From positions 1-22,007 of the forward strand of contig JAVBRE010000175.1 of the NCBI GenBank assembly GCA_031548325.1: 22,007 nt of DNA. Direction: 5' to 3'. Below the pieces are notes generated by a model that had not been told where the DNA came from, made no database searches, and was given only the letters and a program-made list of their open reading frames with translations. This document shows positions 14,902 through 22,001 of the stretch, piece after piece. Source of the DNA: FLUQ01 sp031548325. GTDB lineage: Bacteria; Desulfobacterota; Desulfovibrionia; Desulfovibrionales; Desulfovibrionaceae. How positions within the stretch are numbered: position 1 is the first letter of the stretch; each line of letters opens with the position of its first letter. A program made the translations under genes and the position numbers.

Positions 14902-16494
14902 GTGCGCGTACTCATTCAAAACGGCCAGATCATAGACGGCAGCGGCAGCGCTCCCACTCCCGGCAGCGTCATTATCGAGGACGGAAAAATCGCGGCTCTG
15001 GGCGACGTCTTCGCGTCCGACTGCGACATCGTGCTGGACGCGGACGGCAAGGCCATCAGCCCGGGCTTCATCGACACGCACAGCCATTCCGATCTTCTGG
15101 TGTTCAAAGAGCCGCAGCTCAAAGCCAAAGTCATGCAGGGCGTGACCACCGAATTTCTGGGCCAGGACGGCATGTCCATGGCCCCGCTGCCGAAAGCGCA
15201 TATCAGCCCCTGGAAAAAAAACCTTGCCGGCCTTGACGGCGTGATGGAAGAACTGGACTGGGGCTACAAAAATACTGACAACTATCTTAAAATGCTTGAA
15301 AAAAACAAGTCAGCCACCAACCTTGCCTATCTGATTCCCCACGGCAACGTGCGCATGGAAGGCATGGGCCTGGACAGCGGCATCGCCGACGATGCAGCCC
15401 TGGAAAAAATGCGCGCCGTTCTGGACCGTGAAATGCAGGCCGGCGGCTACGGCTTTTCCACGGGCCTGATCTATATGCCCTGCGCCTATTCCGACACCCG
15501 TGAAGTCACCGAACTGTGCAAGGTTGCCGCCAAATACGACGCGCCTTTCGTCATTCACCAGCGCAGCGAGGCGGACAGCATTCTCGATTCCATGGAAGAA
15601 GTCATCAGCATCGGTCGAGGGTCCGGGGTCAAGGTGCATTTCTCGCACTTCAAGATCTGCGGCAAAAACAACGCCGACAAATTCGAGCGCGTGCTGGGCC
15701 TTCTGGACAAGGCGAAAGCCGAAGGCATCCGCGTGTCCTTTGACCAGTATCCCTATGTGGCCGGCAGCACCATGCTGGGCGTCATTCTGCCCCCCTGGGT
15801 GCATGACGGCGGCACGGACAAGCTGCTGGCGCGCCTGGCCGATCAGGACGCCAGAAAACGTATGACAAAAGACATCTGGAACGGCATTCACGGCTGGGAC
15901 AACTTTGTGGCCTTCGCCGGCCTGGACGGCATTTTCGTCACCGACGTGAAAACCGAAAAGAACAAGGTTGTTCTGGGCAAAAGCCTGATCCAACTCGGTG
16001 AAATGCGCGGCAAGGATCCCCTGGAAGCCACCTTTGATCTTCTGTATGAAGAAGACAACGCCGTGGGCATGGTCGACTTCTACGGTCTGGAAGAGCACGT
16101 CAAAGCCTTTATCTCCCGGCCGGAAATGAACGTCTGCACCGACGGCCTGCTGGGCGGCAAACCCCACCCGCGCGTATACGGCGCCTTCCCCAGAGTGCTG
16201 GGCAAGTATGTGCGCGAGGAAAAGGTCATTTCCCTGCACGAAGCCGTGCGCAAAATGACCTCGCGGCCCGCCGAAGTCTTCGGCATCAAGGACCGGGGCC
16301 TTTTAAAGCCCGGCTACGCCGCCGACGTGACGGTGTTCGACCCCGCCGCCATCATCGACAAGGGCACTTATGACGAACCGCGCCAACACCCGGACGGCAT
16401 TGTCCATGTGCTGGTGAACGGCGTGCCCGTGGTCCGCGACGGCGTGCACAACCCAAAAGCCCTGGCCGGCAAGGTGTTGCGCAAAGGCCGCTGA
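14902..16494 (+). CDS. N-acyl-D-amino-acid deacylase-like amidohydrolase
   Basis: A 530-residue amidohydrolase-superfamily protein. It opens with the usual LIQNGQIIDGSGSAPTPGSV beta-sandwich strand, then FIDTHSHSD with metal histidines H60 and H62. Later landmarks are FVIHQRSEAD, VKVHFSHFKICG, and CTDGLLGGKPHPRVYGAFPRVL, which contains the catalytic aspartate. In classic D-aminoacylases a cysteine metal ligand follows the GVTTEV segment (GNCG); here the motif is GQDG with D89, which is seen in a subset of the family and may shift metal use or substrate. GTG start at 14902 with AAAGGAGG upstream. It is the last gene of the sigma-54 operon. It may act on N-acyl or N-carbamoyl D-amino acids; a dihydropyrimidinase-like role is an alternative. 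Confidence 0.85.
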   Translation: MRVLIQNGQIIDGSGSAPTPGSVIIEDGKIAALGDVFASDCDIVLDADGKAISPGFIDTHSHSDLLVFKEPQLKAKVMQGVTTEFLGQDGMSMAPLPKAHISPWKKNLAGLDGVMEELDWGYKNTDNYLKMLEKNKSATNLAYLIPHGNVRMEGMGLDSGIADDAALEKMRAVLDREMQAGGYGFSTGLIYMPCAYSDTREVTELCKVAAKYDAPFVIHQRSEADSILDSMEEVISIGRGSGVKVHFSHFKICGKNNADKFERVLGLLDKAKAEGIRVSFDQYPYVAGSTMLGVILPPWVHDGGTDKLLARLADQDARKRMTKDIWNGIHGWDNFVAFAGLDGIFVTDVKTEKNKVVLGKSLIQLGEMRGKDPLEATFDLLYEEDNAVGMVDFYGLEEHVKAFISRPEMNVCTDGLLGGKPHPRVYGAFPRVLGKYVREEKVISLHEAVRKMTSRPAEVFGIKDRGLLKPGYAADVTVFDPAAIIDKGTYDEPRQHPDGIVHVLVNGVPVVRDGVHNPKALAGKVLRKGR

Positions 16495-16505
16495 AATCGG
16501 AAATT

Positions 16506-16532
16506 GTCCGGGGAGGTTCCGCCTCCCCGGAC
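16506..16532 (+). terminator. Hairpin at the end of the catabolic operon
   Basis: A perfect 11-bp stem (GTCCGGGGAGG and its complement) around TTCCG, 11 bases after the deacylase stop. No T-run follows. The sequence after it (ACCTCTTCGGCAAGG) recalls the first part of the double-hairpin repeat, so it may be a degenerate copy used as a 3' stabiliser. The remaining 16533-16706 contains a GGCGGC/GCCGCC stem near 16576-16596 and no gene I can support. Confidence 0.5.
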
Positions 16533-16706
16533 CTCTTCGGCAAGGTTTGCATCAGGCGCGCTCGCTCCGCGCTCACCGGCGGCGATGAATGCCGCCGCCG
16601 CGTTTCTGGAACGGCATTGCCCTTTGCGGATTCGAGGGCTGTTGCTGAAAAGACGGATTTTGTTTTTCGGCAAGAATTTGCGTTCGGGCGCGCGGCGCTG
16701 TCGCGC

Positions 16707-17198
16707 TCAAATCATCCGCGAAAATATCGCGTTGTACAGGGTACGGACCATGAGCGCCAGTTTCAGCTGGCGGCTGCGTCCGCCCGTGCCCCCAAGGTCG
16801 AGCACCGTGACCATATGGTCGGCCACGGCGGAAAAGTCCGTCTCTTTTTTTACGGACAGCAGGGCCACATAGCCGTCGACCAGTTCGCGCATGCGTCGGG
16901 CTCCTTTTTTTTCGCCCGCCGCAAGAGGACTGCTGTTCAGAAAATGAGAAAAAAAATCCGCCGCGTCTCTGGGAAAAGATTTTTCCAGAGCCAGGCCCCA
17001 CAGCCCCACGCAGAGCGCGATGAACTGCTTTCTGGCCCGGCCGCGCCCGAAAAAGCCAATACCCAGTTCTTTCATCTCATACCGAAAGTCAAAGGTCTGC
17101 AAAAGCTCCTGAAAGGTTCGGCTGACCTCGTCCGCCGCATAGGGAATAGGCAGGGGAGCGCCGTGGGGTTGCTCTTCCTGCGCCGGGATCTCATGCAT
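16707..17198 (-). CDS. Small protein of unknown function coupled to the DEAD-box helicase
   Basis: A 163-residue protein I do not recognise. It has no signal peptide or membrane segment. After a short variable head (MHEIPAQEEQ), it appears mostly alpha-helical: EVSRTFQELLQTFDFRYEM, FGRGRARKQFIALCVGLWGL, AADFFSHFLNS, ARRMRELVDGYVALLSV, and a basic C-terminus ending LKLALMVRTLYNAIFSRMI. The start is taken at 17198, where ATGCATGA overlaps the helicase stop by eight bases, with GGGAGG about 10 bases upstream. A longer frame reaching 17471 only shadows the helicase. Tight overlap suggests it works with the helicase or is regulated with it; that is inference. Confidence 0.7.
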   Translation of the reverse strand: MHEIPAQEEQPHGAPLPIPYAADEVSRTFQELLQTFDFRYEMKELGIGFFGRGRARKQFIALCVGLWGLALEKSFPRDAADFFSHFLNSSPLAAGEKKGARRMRELVDGYVALLSVKKETDFSAVADHMVTVLDLGGTGGRSRQLKLALMVRTLYNAIFSRMI

Positions 17199-18774
17199 CC
17201 TGCCCGCCTCCCGAATCTTCCCCCGCAACGGGCGCGCCGTTCGCATCGCCGGCAGAAGGCTTGCCGCCTCCGCGCCGGGACCTGCGGCGGCGGTTGCCCC
17301 CGCCGCTTTCTCCCTGTTCCTGGCTGCTGCGGCCGCCCTGACCTCTTCGGGGGGCGTCGCGTCTGACGATTTTTTCCTGAATCGAACCGGGCAGCACGGG
17401 GTGCAAATTTGCCTGATACAGCTCGTCCAGCAGCATGGCCAGCAGCGGCACGGTTTCTTCGTCCGCGGCAAGCGAGCGCACCAAAGGCAGGAAACGGTTC
17501 GCCCGTTCGCGAACCAGACCCGTGCGGGAACGCATGCGGCCTTCCAGAATGCCGGTCAGCCGTTCTCCCACCAGAACGGCCAGGGCCGCGTCGTCGGGGG
17601 TAGACCGTTCGGTCATGGTGATGCCATACTGACGGGCTATTTTCGCCAGTTCCATCTTCTGCATGATGTCCACCAGCGAGATGACCGTGCCCCCGGCGCC
17701 GGCTCTGGCCGTTCTGCCCGCGCGGTGGATGTAGGATTCGTGGTCTTCGGGCGGTTCATACAAAATGACGTGCGACAGCTCGGGAATATCAATGCCCCGC
17801 GCGGCCACATCCGTGGCCACCAGAAAACGCAGTTCGCCTTTTCGCACACGCGCCAGCACTTCTTCACGCTTGGCCTGCGAAAGGTCCGCCGACAACTCGT
17901 CCGCGTTGTAGCCGAAACCTTGCAGCAACCCGGCCACATAATGCACGTTGGCCTTGGTATTGCAAAAGATGATGGCCGCGGCCGGACTTTCCATTTCCAG
18001 CACGCGCACCAGCACCCGGTCTTTTTCCATGGGCTTGACGCTGTAAAAGGCGTGCTCGATGTTCGCGATATGCACCTGTTTCTGGCTGAGGCTGAGCAGT
18101 TCCGTTTTTTCCAGGAACTCGCCCGCCACGCGCAGCACGTGGGGCGGATAGGTGGCGGAAAAAAAGTGCGTGGGAATGTGCGCCTTGGGCAGATAGCGCT
18201 GCACGGCCTTCATGTCCGGGTAAAAACCGATGGACAGCATGCGGTCGGCCTCGTCAAAGACCAGCATGCGCAGGGCGTTCAGGGTCAGGGTGCGGCGCAG
18301 CAGATGGTCCAGCACCCGGCCCGGGGTGCCTACAACCAGATGCGCACCCTCGCGCAGGGCTTCCATCTGGCGGCCGTAGCCCACGCCGCCGTAGACGGCG
18401 GCCGAGCGCAGGCCGCTGCCTTCAAACAGCATCCCGGCTTCGTGCTCGACCTGCAGAGCCAGTTCACGCGTGGGCACCAGGATGAGGCTCTGGCAGACGG
18501 GCTCGCCCGGGTCCAGCCGGCTCAACGCCGGCAGCAGAAAGGCCCCTGTTTTGCCGCTGCCCGTGCGGGACTGAACCATGATGTCCCGGCCGGCCGCCAG
18601 GTATGGAATGGCTTTTGACTGCACCGGCATGAGCCCCGGCCAGCCGGCCCGGCCGACAGCGGCCTGCAGATTTTCGGGCAAGTCGTGCAGGGTCAGGGAA
18701 GGCAGGGGATGTTCCGGTTCCAGCACCAGCGGCGCATCGTCGCTCTGTACCGGGGAAAGATCTGGGTCGTTCAT
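17191..18774 (-). CDS. DEAD-box ATP-dependent RNA helicase
   Basis: A 527-residue cytoplasmic RNA helicase. Conserved motifs in order: Q motif glutamine Q52 (PVQSKAIP), motif I TGSGKT (71-76), Ia PTREL (101-105), TPGR (150-153), II DEAD (174-177), III SAT (206-208), V ATDVAARGID (320-329), VI HRAGRTAR (350-357). After the two RecA-like domains comes a helical extension (about 400-470), then a disordered, basic Gly/Arg/Ser-rich tail (about 475-527), typical of RNA-annealing extensions. Which member (RhlE-, RhlB- or DbpA-like) is not clear from motifs. The start ATG has AGGA upstream. A 12-bp hairpin lies just 5' of the gene. Likely roles are ribosome assembly or RNA turnover. Confidence 0.92.
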   Translation of the reverse strand: MNDPDLSPVQSDDAPLVLEPEHPLPSLTLHDLPENLQAAVGRAGWPGLMPVQSKAIPYLAAGRDIMVQSRTGSGKTGAFLLPALSRLDPGEPVCQSLILVPTRELALQVEHEAGMLFEGSGLRSAAVYGGVGYGRQMEALREGAHLVVGTPGRVLDHLLRRTLTLNALRMLVFDEADRMLSIGFYPDMKAVQRYLPKAHIPTHFFSATYPPHVLRVAGEFLEKTELLSLSQKQVHIANIEHAFYSVKPMEKDRVLVRVLEMESPAAAIIFCNTKANVHYVAGLLQGFGYNADELSADLSQAKREEVLARVRKGELRFLVATDVAARGIDIPELSHVILYEPPEDHESYIHRAGRTARAGAGGTVISLVDIMQKMELAKIARQYGITMTERSTPDDAALAVLVGERLTGILEGRMRSRTGLVRERANRFLPLVRSLAADEETVPLLAMLLDELYQANLHPVLPGSIQEKIVRRDAPRRGQGGRSSQEQGESGGGNRRRRSRRGGGKPSAGDANGAPVAGEDSGGGQDA

Positions 18775-18790
18775 GGTTTCCTGTAGTTGC

Positions 18791-18820
18791 TGAGGTTGCC
18801 GCGCGATTGCGGCAACCTCA
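18791..18820. repeat. Perfect 12-bp hairpin between divergent genes
   Basis: TGAGGTTGCCGC and its complement surround the loop GCGATT. It begins 16 bases upstream of the helicase start codon, so it would fall in the helicase leader if transcription begins beyond it. It could regulate helicase translation or be a small repeat. Confidence 0.5.
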
Positions 18821-18870
18821 CGTATCAGAAAAAGCGACCTTCCCGCAAGCCCGGATCATAGCTTTGCCGC

Positions 18871-18899
18871 TTGCTTTGCCCGATCCGTGACTTTATCAT
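18871..18899 (+). promoter_or_regulatory. Candidate promoter for the trmN6-like gene
   Basis: TTGCTT (18871-18876), a 17-base spacer, TATCAT (18894-18899). The start site would fall at or next to the ATG at 18906, and no Shine-Dalgarno sequence precedes that ATG, so the message may be leaderless. Confidence 0.35.
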
Positions 18900-18905
18900 C
18901 CCGCC

Positions 18906-19658
18906 ATGCACGACGCCGTATCCCGCGCCCGCGCTCTTTTTCCCAGAGGACTTGAGCAACCACCCGGATCCTTTCGTTTTTCGGCGGACGCCCTGTTGCT
19001 GGCCGCCTTTGCCGCGCCGGAAAACGGCAACGCCCCCCCGCGCGCTCTGCTCGATCTTGGCTGCGGCTGCGGGGTCGTGGCCCTGGCCGCGCTGCTGCGC
19101 TTTCCTTCTCTTTCCGCCCTGGGGCTTGATATCCAGCCGGACCTTGTGGCCGCCGCCCTGCGCAACGCCCATGGCCTGGGGCTGGCGGAACGCTTTAAAG
19201 CCCGCGCCGCCGACCTGCGCGAAGAGGACGCAGCGCTGCCCGCCGCCTATGACCAGGTAACCGCCAACCCGCCCTACCATGTGACGGGCCGGGGACGTCC
19301 GCCCCGTTCCGAATCCAGACGCGCGGCCCTGTTTGCGGAACCCGGCGTCCTGCCCGCCTTTCTGCGCGCCGGCGCGCGCGCCCTTGCGCCCGGCGGGCGG
19401 CTCAGCCTGATTTATCCCGCCGCGCGCCGGGAAGAAGCGTTGCGCTGTCTTGCGGACTGCGGCCTTGCCCCGGTCCGTATTCTGCCTGTAAGCGCCCGGC
19501 CGGGAGAGCTTCCCCTGCGCTGCCTGATCGCCGCCGGCCATGCCGGCGAGGCCCCCGGCCGCCCGCGTCTTGAACCGCCGCTCGTCCTGCTGCGCGACGC
19601 AAGCGGCGGGGACTATTCGGACGCGGCCCTGACGTTCTGCCCCCGCCTGCAACCCTGA
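18906..19658 (+). CDS. tRNA1(Val) (adenine-N6)-methyltransferase-like protein (TrmN6 family)
   Basis: A 250-residue SAM-dependent methyltransferase. It has the family's N-terminal FRFSADALLLAAF segment, motif I LDLGCGCG (49-56), the acidic end of strand 2 (GLDIQPDL, 74-80), and the N6-adenine signature NPPY (121-124). The C-terminal part holds APGGRLSLIYPAARREEAL. TrmN6 methylates A37 of tRNA1(Val); by sequence alone other adenine-N6 substrates are possible. No ribosome-binding site precedes the ATG, which follows a promoter-like element closely. An MscS-type gene starts 62 bases after its stop. Confidence 0.8.
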   Translation: MHDAVSRARALFPRGLEQPPGSFRFSADALLLAAFAAPENGNAPPRALLDLGCGCGVVALAALLRFPSLSALGLDIQPDLVAAALRNAHGLGLAERFKARAADLREEDAALPAAYDQVTANPPYHVTGRGRPPRSESRRAALFAEPGVLPAFLRAGARALAPGGRLSLIYPAARREEALRCLADCGLAPVRILPVSARPGELPLRCLIAAGHAGEAPGRPRLEPPLVLLRDASGGDYSDAALTFCPRLQP

Positions 19659-19720
19659 TTCCCATTTTCCCCGGCTCGTGCCATAATGGGGAAACGCCGT
19701 TTTTTCCCAGGAGCATGCCT

Positions 19721-20905
19721 ATGGCCGCGCAAACACCCGCCCCCGCCGGTCTTCCCGCCGCTCAGGATTTTAACCTCAGCGCCCTGCTTGACGTGGCCGG
19801 CAAGTTCATTACCAACGAACTGTCCCTGAACACCTTCAGCCGCTATCTGACGGCGCTGGCCATAGTCGTTGTCGGCATCGGCCTGATCTGGCTGATTAAG
19901 GATTTTCTGGCCCGGCGCACGGCGGCCTGGATGGCCGCTCAGAGCAGCAGGCACATCGACCACGAACTGGCGACGGAAACCGCCTCCGCTCTCGCCCCCC
20001 TGCTCTATCTTTTTCCCCTGATGTGGGCGCTCTCCACGCTCGCCTTTTCTCCCGGCCCGCGCCGGATCATCAGTTTTTTCATCCTGGTGCTGTTCATCAC
20101 CCGCACCATCCGTTTTCTCTCTTCTCTGGCGGGGCTCGCGACGGACATCTACCTGCGCCGCCAGAAAGAAAGCCTCGACAGCACCGTGGGCAAAGCGCTC
20201 ATGCCCATCATCCGCGTGGTGTTCTGGGCTATCGGCTTCACCGTATTCATGGACACCCTGGGCTTTCAGGTATCCAGCATCGTCGCGGGCCTGGGCATCG
20301 CGGGCGTGGCCGTGGGCCTGGCGGCGCAGGCCACTCTCAGCGATTTTTTCGCCTACCTGGTCATCATCATGGACCGCCCCTTCAGCATTGGAGACTGGAT
20401 AGCGGCGGGCGACATTTCCGGCACGGTGGAAAGCATCGGCCTGAAAACCACCCGCCTGCGCACCTTGGGGGGTGAAGTGCTGGTCTGCCCCAACGGCGAG
20501 TTGACCAAGCAGCGCATCGCCAACTTCCGGGCCATGCGCAAACGCACCCGGACTTTCACCTTTGGCGTGGCCTATGAAACCCCTCTGGAAAAACTGCGGG
20601 CCGTACCCGGCATAGTGCGCGAGATGGCCGATACAATCGGCATAGAGATCGTCCGGGTGCATTTTACGGCCTTTGGCGATTCCAGCCTGAATTTCGAAGT
20701 GATGTTTTCCGTGCGCGGCCGCGATCTGGTCGCGGCCCTTGACGCCCAGCAGCAGCTTTTTTTAGAATTGATGGAACGTTTCGCCAAAGAAAACATCACT
20801 TTTGCCTATCCCACCCGCACCGTGTACTTTGCGGGCGGCGTCGCCGCCCCGGTTCCGGATCTTGCTCCGGAAGCCGGGCGGGAGGCTGATTCCGAATCCG
20901 TATAG
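19721..20905 (+). CDS. MscS-type mechanosensitive ion channel
   Basis: A 394-residue inner-membrane channel that opens under membrane tension on hypo-osmotic shock. Three to four hydrophobic segments (about 40-60, 85-105, 110-130, 165-185) precede the pore helix VSSIVAGLGIAGVAVGLAAQ (about 184-203) with its Gly/Ala packing pattern. Next comes the beta-domain entry DRPFSIGDWI, then GTVESIGLKTTRLRTLGGEV and VCPNGELTKQRIANF, all typical of the family. The start ATG at 19721 is preferred over 19715 because AGGAG (19709-19713) is seven bases away from it and only one from the other. It is larger than E. coli MscS (286 residues) because of an N-terminal extension. A long-hairpin repeat follows 12 bases after the stop. 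Confidence 0.9.
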   Translation: MAAQTPAPAGLPAAQDFNLSALLDVAGKFITNELSLNTFSRYLTALAIVVVGIGLIWLIKDFLARRTAAWMAAQSSRHIDHELATETASALAPLLYLFPLMWALSTLAFSPGPRRIISFFILVLFITRTIRFLSSLAGLATDIYLRRQKESLDSTVGKALMPIIRVVFWAIGFTVFMDTLGFQVSSIVAGLGIAGVAVGLAAQATLSDFFAYLVIIMDRPFSIGDWIAAGDISGTVESIGLKTTRLRTLGGEVLVCPNGELTKQRIANFRAMRKRTRTFTFGVAYETPLEKLRAVPGIVREMADTIGIEIVRVHFTAFGDSSLNFEVMFSVRGRDLVAALDAQQQLFLELMERFAKENITFAYPTRTVYFAGGVAAPVPDLAPEAGREADSESV

Positions 20906-20917
20906 AGCAATTCGCGC

Positions 20918-21065
20918 GGATGCCCGCTTGCGTAATGAGAATTTTTGTTCGCTGCCAAGCAAGACGAGTTCCGGGCGGAGCGAAGCGTATCAGGACATAC
21001 ATGAACTTCGCACGGGAAGAGTCTGACGTCGGCAGCGGACAAAAAAACCATTTGCCGGCGCATCC
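20918..21065. repeat. Long imperfect hairpin repeat, family A copy 2
   Basis: The ends GGATGC (20918-20923) and GCATCC (21060-21065) pair. Inside, AATTTTTGTTCGCTGCC pairs imperfectly with GGCAGCGGACAAAAAAACC, and GAGTTC pairs with GAACTTC. It shares with copy 1 (235-369) the left block ATGAG(A/G)ATTTTTG, AAG(C/G)AAGA, CTGACG, the exact 15-mer GGACAAAAAAACCAT and the CCTTAAA that follows. It fills the 186-base gap between the MscS gene and the DUF1847 gene and ends 12 bases before the latter's ribosome-binding site. Confidence 0.7.
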
Positions 21066-21091
21066 TTAAAATACATCCAGGAGAGTTTTCC

Positions 21092-21799
21092 ATGTCCAAA
21101 GCCGAGAAATCCGTCCGCAAAAGTCCCGACGCCCGTTGCGCCCGCTGTTCCGTGCCCAGCGCAGAAAAATACTGCCGGGCGGACAAAGGCAAAGGGCCGT
21201 CCGACTGCCCTTCGCTGCATCACAAAAAGATGGCCGAGCGCGCCCTGCTGGACACGCCGCCGCAAGAAATGGAATTCACCCGCCAGGCCGCCATCCAGGA
21301 ATGCGCGGGCTACAATCGGGGCGCCACTTACGCCGACCTGACCCCGGCCAAGCCCCGCATCGTGGAAACCGTGGAATTTGCCCGGCGCATGGGTTATGCC
21401 AAGCTGGGACTCATTTTCTGCGGGGGGCTGATGAAAGAGGCAGCCGTGGTGCAGGAAATTCTGGAAACCAACGGATTTGCGGTGGTTTCCGCCATGTGCA
21501 AAGCGGGCAGGGCGCCCAAAAGCGCGTACGGCCTGACTCGCGAGCAACAACTGGACGTGAGCCGCGAAACCGAGTCGGCCTGCAATCCGAAATTTCAAGC
21601 CCTGCTGGTCAACGAGGCGGGGGTGGATTTCAACATTCTGCTGGGCCTGTGCGTGGGGCACGATTCCCTGGCTTTGAAGCACCTGAAGGCCCCGACCACC
21701 GTGCTGGCGGTCAAGGACCGGCTGCTGGGCAACAACCCGCTGGCCGCCGTGTACATGTACGACGGTTATTACCGGTACTTGAAAAAGCCGTTGCCGTAG
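21092..21799 (+). CDS. DUF1847 cysteine-rich, predicted metal-binding protein
   Basis: A 235-residue cytoplasmic protein matching the DUF1847 family, whose function is not established. The N-terminus has a cysteine cluster, C16-x2-C19, C28 and C39 (ARCARCSVPSAEKYC and SDC), a likely metal or iron-sulfur site. The rest has further cysteines (IQECAGYN, LIFCGGLMKEA, SAMCKAG, ESACNPKF, LGLCVGHD), including a FCGGL stretch after an alpha/beta-like segment. The ATG at 21092 has AGGAGAG upstream. It stands alone between a long-hairpin repeat and a strong terminator. I would not assign a reaction. Confidence 0.85.
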   Translation: MSKAEKSVRKSPDARCARCSVPSAEKYCRADKGKGPSDCPSLHHKKMAERALLDTPPQEMEFTRQAAIQECAGYNRGATYADLTPAKPRIVETVEFARRMGYAKLGLIFCGGLMKEAAVVQEILETNGFAVVSAMCKAGRAPKSAYGLTREQQLDVSRETESACNPKFQALLVNEAGVDFNILLGLCVGHDSLALKHLKAPTTVLAVKDRLLGNNPLAAVYMYDGYYRYLKKPLP

Positions 21800-21801
21800 G
21801 G

Positions 21802-21845
21802 TGAAGAGCGATGCTTCCGCTTGTTTGCGGAAGCGTCACTCTTCA
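21802..21845 (+). terminator. Strong hairpin terminator after the DUF1847 gene
   Basis: TGAAGAG pairs with CTCTTCA, and after a 3-base internal loop GCTTCCGC (21813-21820) pairs with GCGGAAGC (21827-21834) around TTGTTT. It starts three bases after the stop codon. There is no T-run, so it may work with Rho or as a 3' stabiliser. Confidence 0.6.
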
Positions 21846-21847
21846 AC

Positions 21848-21958
21848 AGCATTTTACGCTTGAAATAGTCGCTTGACGGCGAGCCAAGCTCGCCTACGCC
21901 TATTTCGCGGCAAGGATTTGCTGACAAATCCTTGCGAGCCTTTCAAGTGTGAAATGCT
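21848..21958. repeat. Multi-hairpin repeat with 18-bp terminal inverted repeats (family C)
   Basis: AGCATTTTACGCTTGAAA (21848-21865) matches the complement of 21941-21958 at 16 of 18 positions. Inside are GGCGAGC/GCTCGCC (21878-21894, loop CAA), and GCAAGGATTT/AAATCCTTGC (21910-21935), giving a cloverleaf-like layout. No coding content. The plan of inverted ends enclosing two or more hairpins resembles the element at 4588-4731, but the sequences differ. Confidence 0.6.
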
Positions 21959-21987
21959 TTAGACATAGGCGAGCGGAAGCACCCTGT

Positions 21988-22001
21988 CCTCACCGGTGAG
22001 G
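21988..22001. other. 14-bp perfect palindrome at the window edge
   Basis: CCTCACCGGTGAGG is fully self-complementary. It may be an operator or the core of another hairpin cut off by the window end; nothing more can be said. Confidence 0.3.

Noticed and set aside
16617..17366. 249-residue + strand frame opposite the small unknown gene
   Set aside because: No ribosome-binding site or motif; the minus frame is coupled to the helicase and has a protein-like composition.
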